A stretch of DNA of 7,316 bases from Candidatus Bipolaricaulota bacterium. GTDB taxonomy: Bacteria > Bipolaricaulota > Bipolaricaulia > RBG-16-55-9. Made by a program: the position numbers and the translations under genes. The stretch spans positions 1 through 7,316 of the forward strand of contig WFPR01000115.1 in NCBI GenBank assembly GCA_015487455.1. Direction: 5' to 3'. Below are positions 1 to 5,270 of the stretch, one piece after another (the first letter of the stretch is position 1; every line of letters begins with the position of its first letter). A model generated the notes under the pieces. The model saw nothing but the letters and a program-made list of their open reading frames with translations. It was not told the origin of the DNA and ran no database searches.

Positions 1-87
1 GCCCCACATCCCGGCCAGCGCCAACCCCAACGCCCACGCCCACGCCCACGCCCGCGTCCGCCCCCGCGTCTGCCTCCCTATCTGCAT
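1..87 (-). CDS. N-terminus of a probable exported or membrane protein (cut by window edge)
   Basis: A leftward reading frame opens with ATG at 87 and stays open for 29 codons to the window edge. The start is supported by a strong Shine-Dalgarno stretch, GGAGGGGAAGG at 98-88 on the minus strand, with GGAGG six bases from the ATG. The peptide begins MQIGRQTRGRTR and continues with an Ala/Trp/Leu/Gly-rich hydrophobic run (AWAWAWALGLALAG). This is the basic n-region plus hydrophobic h-region expected of a signal peptide or membrane anchor. The Trp content is unusual for a signal peptide and comes from a hexanucleotide repeat. Nothing of the mature protein is visible, so no function can be given. 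A second frame here reads Gly-Val repeats but has no start codon with a ribosome site, so I prefer the ATG frame. Confidence 0.45.
   Translation of the reverse strand, partial: MQIGRQTRGRTRAWAWAWALGLALAGMWG
31..54. repeat. Short tandem hexanucleotide repeat (CGCCCA)
   Basis: Three perfect copies of CGCCCA at 31-48 are followed by a one-mismatch copy, CGCCCG, at 49-54. On the minus strand in the proposed gene frame the unit reads GCG TGG, giving alternating Ala-Trp in the putative signal peptide. The unit is six bases, so copy-number change would alter length but not frame. Confidence 0.7.
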
Positions 88-167
88 CCTTCCCCTCCGT
101 GTTGTGCGCCTTGGCCTCGCTCGCCCCGCTCAGCTCAAGAAGCTACGTCCCAAATTTTTACCCCTGT

Positions 168-196
168 GGTGACCAAAGTCTGTTCTTGGGATCACC
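168..196 (+). promoter_or_regulatory. Imperfect hairpin in the leader of the rightward gene
   Basis: GGTGACCAA at 168-176 can pair with TTGG at 186-189 and TCACC at 192-196, with a two-base bulge at 190-191 and a nine-base loop. Outside it, CCT near 163-165 could pair with AGG at 201-203, which would close over the orphan Shine-Dalgarno-like AGGAGG. No U-run follows, so it is not a standard terminator. It could be an mRNA leader structure or an operator-like inverted repeat. Its function is inferred only from position. Confidence 0.3.
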
Positions 197-254
197 TTAT
201 AGGAGGTTCGCTGCACCTTTAGAAGGCGAAACTGCCCTAGGAAGCTCTTGAAGA

Positions 255-289
255 GGGACCGCCGTCCTTTGAGGGGACAACTTGACGGC
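255..289 (+). promoter_or_regulatory. Competing short stems just upstream of the start codon region
   Basis: GTCC at 264-267 can pair either with GGAC at 256-259 or with GGAC at 275-278. GCCGTC at 261-266 can instead pair with GACGGC at 284-289, a perfect six-base stem with a 17-base loop. These pairings exclude one another, as in attenuator-type leaders. In GC-rich sequence such short stems can arise by chance, so the call is tentative. Confidence 0.25.
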
Positions 290-302
290 TTATGATCCCC
301 TC

Positions 303-308
303 GAGGTG
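303..308 (+). promoter_or_regulatory. Ribosome binding site fixing the start at 316
   Basis: GAGGTG lies seven bases before the ATG at 316. The upstream in-frame ATG at 292 has no purine-rich site at a suitable distance; the nearest, GAGGGG at 271-276, is about 15 bases away. The 316 start also gives a cleaner signal peptide, beginning MRRAC. Confidence 0.6.
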
Positions 309-315
309 CTCCCTC

Positions 316-1068
316 ATGCGACGAGCGTGCTTACCTTTTATCGCTTCTGCGCTCCTGGCCCTCGCGCTGGGCTCGGGCGCCCTGGCTCCTGACGCGCCCG
401 CACAAGCGTCCGGCTGGGAGGAGGCCGCCCGCGAGTCGTACTGGTACTCCCGCTACAACGTCGAGGCGCTGCTCGCGTCGAAGATGGGGCTCCTCGAGGA
501 CGGGCGGCTGCTCGCCCCCTACGCCTCCGGCGACCCCGCATATGTGCAGACGGGGAGCCGCGAGTGGAGCCCCGCGAGGGCCGACAGGACGATCGCGACC
601 CGAGCCCTCGCCTGGACGGCAATCGCGCTCGTGGGCCACGCGAAGCAGCTCGCCCAGCTCTATCAGGCGGGCGCGGTCCCGGGCGACGAGGCGGCCCGGG
701 CGGTTGAGCTGGGCGTGCGGGCCGCCCGGCTGCTGCAGTTCGCCCATGAGAAGCTGCGGGATCCGGCCACAGGACTCCACCGCCCGCGCCTCGGGCCCGA
801 GGGGGAGCCCACGGGCGAGCCCTCGGCCCTGGATCAAGCGCTCATGCTGTGGGCCTACGCCGAGCTGCTCCCCCTCACGGAGCAAGCGCTCTATCGCGGC
901 CCGATCTCGCGCGCGGAGGCCGAGCGCCGCGCGATCCGGCTCTTCTGGGCCATCTGGGCGTACGAGTCGGCCACCCCGGCTGGACGGCCCTCCCCCTGCG
1001 CAATGCCGCGCTTCTCCTCGAAGCCCTGTGCGCCTACGCGGCCACGCTCCCCGAAGGCCCCGAGCTGA
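316..1068 (+). CDS. Exported helical protein, N-terminal part (interrupted by frameshift)
   Basis: I do not recognise this family. From the ATG at 316 the protein starts with an Arg-Arg n-region and a hydrophobic segment (residues about 6-24). A typical Ala-X-Ala cleavage site (AQA, residues 29-31) follows, so it is probably Sec-exported. The mature part is Ala/Leu-rich and looks all-helical, with Trp/Tyr-rich pieces (WEEAARESYWYSRYN near 34-48) and regularly spaced amphipathic helices. The pattern resembles an alpha/alpha-toroid, but this is inference only. Coding quality is good to about residue 218 (near 967) and then becomes Pro/Arg/Ser-rich until the stop at 1068. From there the sensible continuation lies in the -1 frame, which is the other half of the same gene. 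Restoring one base in the CCCC run at 974-977 gives the smooth join ...WAYESATPGWTALPLRNAALLLEAL..., a protein of about 612 residues. It is either a true pseudogene or a sequencing error. Confidence 0.7.
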   Translation: MRRACLPFIASALLALALGSGALAPDAPAQASGWEEAARESYWYSRYNVEALLASKMGLLEDGRLLAPYASGDPAYVQTGSREWSPARADRTIATRALAWTAIALVGHAKQLAQLYQAGAVPGDEAARAVELGVRAARLLQFAHEKLRDPATGLHRPRLGPEGEPTGEPSALDQALMLWAYAELLPLTEQALYRGPISRAEAERRAIRLFWAIWAYESATPAGRPSPCAMPRFSSKPCAPTRPRSPKAPS

Positions 1069-2153
1069 CCCGAGCGCTTGATATTCTCCGGGAGCGCGCC
1101 CGGGCGCTGATGATGGCGATCTCAAGCGCAGAGTCAAAGGGCGAAAGCGTGCCCTTGGGCGATCAGGCGGCGGCGATGCGGGCGCTGGCCGTCGCGGCCC
1201 GGCTGCTCGGCGACGAGGCCCTCCGCCGGGCCGCCCTCCAGCTCTGGGCGGCCCTTCAGACGCGGTGGGACGAGCGGGTGGGCGCCTACCGCACCGCCCC
1301 AGACGAAGAGAACGCGAACGAGCCTGCGTACGACTACGACGTCCGGACGGTGGGGGACCTCGTCGGCGCGTTCGGGGCGGCCATTCACGATTTGGGGCTC
1401 GTGGAGGCCCGCGTCCGCTACGCCCAGTTCTTCGAGACGATCGTCAAGCGCGCCCGGCTGATGGTCGCGGAGGGCGAGGAGGCGGGCGGGAGCGCCGACG
1501 GCGACCCCGTCCCCGCCCCCCAGGACGTCGGAGGCCCTTACGGCAAGGCGCCCGTCTTCGTCGCTCGAATCAAGCGGGACCCCGTGCTGGGCGACTGGAT
1601 CATCGCGAACAGCCGCTTCACCACCGCCGGGGCGATGTACTTGGCCTTCAGGATGCTGGGGCTCGGGGAGCGGGCGGGCTGGCCGTACTTGGGGCCGCCG
1701 CGCCACGGGCTGCCCACCAGCCCCACGGCTCAACTCGTTCACTTGCGTCAACAGCTCCAAGAGCTGCGGACGCAGGCGGAACGCGTCCCGCCCGAGCGCG
1801 TCGAGGCCCTTAGGGAGCTGTTCATCGCGCTGGAGGCCCGCGTCCAGCAGCTCGACGAGCGGACGGGGCGCCTGCGAGCGCTGACGGAGGGGCTCGCCCA
1901 AGCGAGCCAGGAGCGCGCAGCGCTGCGCGAGCGGGTTCGAGCCCTGGACGAGGCGCTCCAGCGGGCCTGGCGCGAGCACGAGCGGTTCGGCTGGGTCGTG
2001 GGCCTGATCGGGCTGGGGCTGGTGGGCGTGGCGCTCGGCGCGCTGGGCTTCGCGCTCTCGCTCCAGCGGCGGCTGAACGCCCTAGCCTGTCAAGCCCCGC
2101 CAAATCATGTTGAAGGCGGAGTACAGCAGCACGACCCCGAAGAGCCTTCGTAA
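849..2153 (+). CDS. Same exported protein, C-terminal part: helical domain, coiled coil, TM anchor
   Basis: This is the downstream half of the frameshifted gene. The frame is open from an ATG at 849, but only codons from about 969 look coding; before that it is an Arg/Pro-rich shadow of the upstream half. In order it shows more helical repeats, including an ALQTRWDERVGAYR segment. Next comes a conserved-looking block, GGPYGKAPVFVARI followed by DWIIANSRFTTAGAMYLAFRML. A Glu/Arg/Leu heptad region then spans about residues 471-557 of the restored protein, probably a coiled coil. A single transmembrane helix (about 560-583) and a basic QRR stop-transfer signal follow. The predicted topology is an exterior domain and stalk held by a C-terminal membrane anchor. 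The last 24 codons or so overlap the convergent TSUP gene, and the tail after RRLNALA looks non-native. No catalytic motif is evident. Confidence 0.65.
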   Translation: MGLRRAAPPHGASALSRPDLARGGRAPRDPALLGHLGVRVGHPGWTALPLRNAALLLEALCAYAATLPEGPELTRALDILRERARALMMAISSAESKGESVPLGDQAAAMRALAVAARLLGDEALRRAALQLWAALQTRWDERVGAYRTAPDEENANEPAYDYDVRTVGDLVGAFGAAIHDLGLVEARVRYAQFFETIVKRARLMVAEGEEAGGSADGDPVPAPQDVGGPYGKAPVFVARIKRDPVLGDWIIANSRFTTAGAMYLAFRMLGLGERAGWPYLGPPRHGLPTSPTAQLVHLRQQLQELRTQAERVPPERVEALRELFIALEARVQQLDERTGRLRALTEGLAQASQERAALRERVRALDEALQRAWREHERFGWVVGLIGLGLVGVALGALGFALSLQRRLNALACQAPPNHVEGGVQQHDPEEPS

Positions 2154-2909
2154 AAAGGGCTTCGGGACGCGGGTGGCCGTGTAGGCGCCCAGCTGCGCGC
2201 CCACGACGATCCCCAGCGCGAGGGGGAGGGCGTACTCCAGCCGCACGTTCCCCTGGGCGTAGTGCTGCAGCGCCCCGATGAGCGCCGACGGCCCCATCAC
2301 GAACAGGCTCGTGGCGACGGCCCTCAAGATGTCGACGCCCAAAAGCAGCGTCATCGCCGGGACCATCACCGCCCCGCCCCCGATCCCGAAGAACCCCGAC
2401 GCCAGGCCCGCGATCAGCCCGACGAGCCCTGCAGCTAGCGGCGAGAACGCCTTCGTCTCGTCTTTGTTTACGTGACCGTGGGCCGTGCTCGCGCTTGGGT
2501 TGTCAGGCTTGGGTTTGGGCTTCGCCCGGAGCCAGGCCGCCACTTCCTTGGGCTCCTTGCCCCCGATCATTATCAAAGCCACGTAGATCAAGAACAGCCC
2601 GAAGGCGATCGAGAGGCCCGCGCTGGAGATGAAGTTGGTGAGGTACGCCCCGAGCCAGGCGCCGCCGGTGGCCGTGGGCAGGAGCCAAAGGCCCAGCCTG
2701 AAGTCGACGGCTCGGTGGCGGGCGTAGCCCAGGGTGCTCGAGAGGCTGTTGAACACGATCGCGGCCAGACTCGTCCCGACGGCCACCTGCGTCGTGGGCA
2801 CGAAGAAGAACGCCAACAGCGGGACCATGAACACCCCGCCCCCGACGCCGATCATGCTGGCGACCCCGCCGATGGCCACCGCCGCGACGACGAGCCCAAA
2901 AAACTCCAT
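2082..2909 (-). CDS. TauE/SafE (TSUP) family anion transporter
   Basis: This 275-residue integral membrane protein belongs to the sulfite exporter TauE/SafE family. Members move sulfite, sulfoacetate or other small organic or sulfur anions across the cytoplasmic membrane. It has the family's internal duplication. The first half carries GVGGG (21-25) followed by VPLL, and the second carries GIGGG (175-179) followed by VPAM, each at the start of a helix bundle. The halves are joined by a hydrophilic linker (about 118-154) with a Lys-Pro repeat and a His/Asp/Lys-rich stretch. Length and ends are normal for the family. The ATG lies 9 bases after the stop of the GGT-like gene with only a weak purine site, so translation is probably coupled to the upstream gene. 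As last gene of the operon it may export a product of the upstream hydrolases, but the substrate cannot be read from sequence. Confidence 0.9.
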   Translation of the reverse strand: MEFFGLVVAAVAIGGVASMIGVGGGVFMVPLLAFFFVPTTQVAVGTSLAAIVFNSLSSTLGYARHRAVDFRLGLWLLPTATGGAWLGAYLTNFISSAGLSIAFGLFLIYVALIMIGGKEPKEVAAWLRAKPKPKPDNPSASTAHGHVNKDETKAFSPLAAGLVGLIAGLASGFFGIGGGAVMVPAMTLLLGVDILRAVATSLFVMGPSALIGALQHYAQGNVRLEYALPLALGIVVGAQLGAYTATRVPKPFLRRLFGVVLLYSAFNMIWRGLTG

Positions 2910-2918
2910 AAAGCGCGC

Positions 2919-4520
2919 CTAAAACCCCTGGGCACAGCCGTCCTTGCGGGGGTCGGAGGCCCCGGCCAGCGCCCCCGTCTCGGGGTCGAGGAGGATCGCC
3001 TGCGCCCCGCCGAAGCCCTCCGTCGGGGCGATCTCGTGGCCCCGCCGCGCGAGCGCCTCCCGCACCCCGTCGGGGAAGCCCTCCTCGAGGGCGATCCGCT
3101 TTCCCTCCAGCAGGTAGCGGACCCGAGGGGCCTCGAGCGCCTCCTGGAGGTCCATCCCCAGGTCGAGGAGGTTCACGAGGAGCTGGACGTGCCCCTGCGG
3201 CTGCATGAAGCCGCCGACCACCCCGAAGCTGAGCCAGGGCCTTTCATCGCGAAAGGCCATCGCCGGGATGATCGTGTGGTAGGGGCGCTTGCGCGGCTCG
3301 AGGCGGTTGGGGTGCTCGGGGTCGAGCGAAAAGAGCGCGCCGCGGTTCTGGAGCAGCACGCCCGTCTCCCCCGCGACGACGCCGGAGCCGAACGGCATGT
3401 ACAGGCTCTCGATGTACGAGACGGCGTTGCGCCGCTCGTCCACGACCGTGAGGTAGACCGTCCCGCCCTCGGGCGCCCGCGGCGCCCCGAGGTCCAGCGC
3501 CCGCTCCCCGATCAAGGCGCGCCTTCGTGAGAGGTGGTCGGGCGAGAGGAGGCGCCCCACGGGGACGTCCGCGAAGCGCGGGTCGGCGATGACCCTTTGG
3601 CCATCGTCGAAGGCGAGCTTGATCGCCTCGACGATCAGGTGAAGACGTTCGGCGGGCTCCATCCCGCTCAGCGCGAAGCCGTCGAGGAGGCCCAAGGCGA
3701 GCAGCGCGACGAGCCCCTGCCCGTTGGGCGGCAGCTCGTACACCCGCGCGCCACGATACTGAACGCTCAAGGGCTCGACCCACTCCGGCTCGTACTCGGC
3801 CAGGTCGTCGGGCGCGAGCAGCCCGCCCCGCGCCTCCGACGCCCGCACGATTTGCTCGGCGATCGCGCCCCTGTAGAACGCCTCGACGCCCTCCTGGGCG
3901 AGCGTCTTGAGCGTGGCGGCCAGCCTCTCGTTGCGGAAGATTTCGCCGGGGCGGGGCGCCCGCCGCCCCCCGATCAAGTACGTCGCGGCCGCGTCGGGAT
4001 CGCGCCTCAGGCGCGCCTCCAGCTGCCCCCAGCGCCGGGCCGTCTTCTCCATCACGGGGAAGCCGCGCTCGGCGTACTCGATCGCGGGCCGGAGCACCTC
4101 CTCGAGCGACTTGGAGCCGAAGCGCTGCAGGAGCGCCTCCCAGCCGCGGGGCGCCCCCGGCACCGTGACGCTCAGGATGCCCTCCTGGGGCATCCCCCGC
4201 CCGCGATCGAAGCCCCTTCGCCCGTACGCGTCGAGGGTGGCGGCCCGGGGGGCGTAGCCGCTGGCGTTCAGCCCGTACAGCGTTTGCGTGTTCGCGTCCC
4301 AGACGAGCGCGAAGGCGTCGCCCCCGATCCCCGTGCTCATGGGCTCTACAACGCCCAGGACGGCCGCGGTCGCGATCGCGGCGTCCACGGCGTTCCCGCC
4401 CCGTCTGAGCACATCGAGCCCGGCCTGGACGGCCAGCGGCTGGCTGGTCGCCACCATCGCCCGCGGCGCCCGCACCGTCGAACGCGAAAGCCCACGTACG
4501 CGTACCCGTTGTGCGCTCAA
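2919..4520 (-). CDS. Gamma-glutamyltransferase-family Ntn-hydrolase (GGT-like amidase)
   Basis: This enzyme belongs to the self-cleaving gamma-glutamyltransferase family. A precursor splits before a Thr nucleophile into a large and a small subunit that hydrolyse amide bonds. From the TTG at 4520 it has 533 residues. Family signatures are GGNAVDAAIATAAVLGVVEP followed by GIGGDAF near the N-terminus, the cleavage block GGT-VYLTVVD with Thr354 as predicted nucleophile, and FGSGVVAGETGVLLQNRGALFS. VVGGFMQPQGHVQ and a C-terminal SDPRKDG complete the set. The resulting small subunit is 180 residues, close to the family norm. It lacks a signal peptide, so it is probably cytoplasmic, unlike periplasmic E. 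coli Ggt. It resembles the broad YwrD-like branch: the lid-loop Asp and the Ser-Ser pair of classical GGT are replaced (GALF and RPYHT), and NASGYAP has no Arg where classical GGT binds the glutamyl carboxylate. The substrate may therefore be another acyl-amide. An in-frame ATG at 4580 lacks a ribosome site. Confidence 0.88.
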   Translation of the reverse strand: MSAQRVRVRGLSRSTVRAPRAMVATSQPLAVQAGLDVLRRGGNAVDAAIATAAVLGVVEPMSTGIGGDAFALVWDANTQTLYGLNASGYAPRAATLDAYGRRGFDRGRGMPQEGILSVTVPGAPRGWEALLQRFGSKSLEEVLRPAIEYAERGFPVMEKTARRWGQLEARLRRDPDAAATYLIGGRRAPRPGEIFRNERLAATLKTLAQEGVEAFYRGAIAEQIVRASEARGGLLAPDDLAEYEPEWVEPLSVQYRGARVYELPPNGQGLVALLALGLLDGFALSGMEPAERLHLIVEAIKLAFDDGQRVIADPRFADVPVGRLLSPDHLSRRRALIGERALDLGAPRAPEGGTVYLTVVDERRNAVSYIESLYMPFGSGVVAGETGVLLQNRGALFSLDPEHPNRLEPRKRPYHTIIPAMAFRDERPWLSFGVVGGFMQPQGHVQLLVNLLDLGMDLQEALEAPRVRYLLEGKRIALEEGFPDGVREALARRGHEIAPTEGFGGAQAILLDPETGALAGASDPRKDGCAQGF

Positions 4521-4527
4521 AGGCGGT

Positions 4528-4535
4528 CCCCTCCT
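4528..4535 (-). promoter_or_regulatory. Strong ribosome binding site selecting a TTG start
   Basis: On the minus strand AGGAGGGG (4535-4528) lies seven bases before TTG at 4520-4518. The upstream ATG at 4580 is preceded by a pyrimidine-rich stretch with no Shine-Dalgarno match and would add 20 Arg/Pro-rich residues. The downstream peptide, SRSTVRAPRAMVATSQPLA, matches the usual N-terminus of GGT-family proteins. Confidence 0.7.
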
Positions 4536-4544
4536 TTTGCTCAC

Positions 4545-4565
4545 CCGCCGTCCTCTCCTCGGCGG
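4545..4565 (-). other. Small intergenic hairpin before the GGT-like gene
   Basis: CCGCCG at 4545-4550 and CGGCGG at 4560-4565 form a perfect six-base stem with a nine-base loop, between the DUF1028 stop and the GGT-like ribosome site. In the minus-strand transcript the loop is purine-rich (AGGAGAGGA). No U-tract follows, so it is not a clear terminator; it could mark an mRNA processing or stability point. Confidence 0.3.
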
Positions 4566-4595
4566 CGCGGTGGAGTTCATGAACGCCGGAGCGGG

Positions 4596-5270
4596 CTAGA
4601 GCTTCACCCGGCTGAAGAGCTTGAGCCCCTCGGGGCCGTACTCCCGCTCCAGCCGCCGGGCGTGCTCCACCACGACCCCGTAGACGCGGCGCAGCTCCGC
4701 CACGGGGTCAGGGTGGTCGTCCACCCTCAGGTTATGATAGTAGCGGGGCTGGGGGCTGGCCACGAGCAGCGCGGCCGACTGCTTCCCCCGCTTGTCGCCG
4801 CCCGCCCGCTGGCCCGCCTCCAGGGCCCGCAGCAGCCGCTCGCTCAGCTCCTCGCCCTCGGACCGCTCGAACGCCTCGGCCATCGCCTCGAGCACCTGAG
4901 GGCCGACGAGCATGTTCCCCGCCACGGTGTAGCGGCCCCGGGGATCGACGCGGTGCCCGGCCCACTCCACGCACGCGCGGCCCGTGAAGGCGAACGGGCC
5001 GTGGGCGTCCAGCCCGTGCACCTGACGGAGCTCGCGATCCGGGTCGGCCTCCAGGAGGGCTCGGAGGGCGACGCGCAGGGGCACGCCCGCCTCCAGCAGC
5101 GCCAAGCCCTGCCGCCCCAGCTCCGTGTTGACCCGGGCCTGGGTGGCGATCGCGCCCTTTACGCTCGCGAACGGCACCAGGCTCCCCACGTTGGGCCGGG
5201 CCGTGGCCACCGCCACCCCGAAGCCCCCCGTCTTCGGGTCGGGATCCCACCCGACGATGGAGAACGTCAT
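4596..5270 (-). CDS. DUF1028 family predicted Ntn-hydrolase
   Basis: This 224-residue protein belongs to the DUF1028 family, which is thought to adopt the Ntn-hydrolase fold; its reaction is not established. The N-terminus MTFSIVGWDP is the family hallmark. Removal of Met would expose Thr2, the expected kind of nucleophile for this fold. Other family-typical pieces are GFGVAVAT, GAIATQARVN, FTG followed by C-V-EWAGH (about 95-105), GNML, AFE with ERLL-ALEAGQ-AGGD-RG-QSAALL, and the C-terminal LRVDDHPDPVAELRR. The length is normal for a single-domain member, with no added peptidoglycan-binding domain. The start at 5270 overlaps the stop of the upstream permease gene as ATGA, with GGAGGAG a few bases before it inside that gene, so translation is coupled. 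A longer same-frame extension to 6110 is only the shadow of the permease. Context points to hydrolysis of the imported peptide or amide. Confidence 0.9.
   Translation of the reverse strand: MTFSIVGWDPDPKTGGFGVAVATARPNVGSLVPFASVKGAIATQARVNTELGRQGLALLEAGVPLRVALRALLEADPDRELRQVHGLDAHGPFAFTGRACVEWAGHRVDPRGRYTVAGNMLVGPQVLEAMAEAFERSEGEELSERLLRALEAGQRAGGDKRGKQSAALLVASPQPRYYHNLRVDDHPDPVAELRRVYGVVVEHARRLEREYGPEGLKLFSRVKL

Larger units (their letters stand above)
88..315. other. Intergenic leader between divergent genes; AT-richer, several possible hairpins
   Basis: This 228-base stretch has no supported gene and is visibly less GC-rich than its surroundings, especially 128-300. It should hold the promoters of both divergent genes, but I see no convincing -35/-10 pair on either strand. 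It contains an imperfect hairpin at 168-196 and a cluster of competing short stems at 255-289, described separately. It also has a consensus-like AGGAGGT at 201-207 that is not followed by a usable start codon. Three-frame inspection after that site shows stops within a few dozen codons and no ATG before 292. Confidence 0.6.

Noticed and set aside
331..1979. Two minus-strand open frames (331-1137 and 1134-1979) antisense to the exported protein gene
   Set aside because: Their Arg/Gly/Pro-rich translations lack structure, while the plus strand shows signal peptide, heptads and a membrane anchor consistent with real coding.
2910..2918. Terminator or promoter between the GGT-like and TSUP genes
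   Set aside because: The gap is only nine bases with no stem or promoter-like sequence, so the genes are read as co-transcribed.
2472..3530. 352-codon plus-strand open frame antisense to the TSUP and GGT-like genes
   Set aside because: It crosses a gene boundary on the opposite strand, has no recognisable motif and no plausible ribosome site. It is a codon-bias shadow.
4521..4580. ATG at 4580 as start of the GGT-like gene
   Set aside because: No ribosome site precedes it and it adds an Arg/Pro-rich tail. The TTG at 4520 has AGGAGGGG at ideal spacing.
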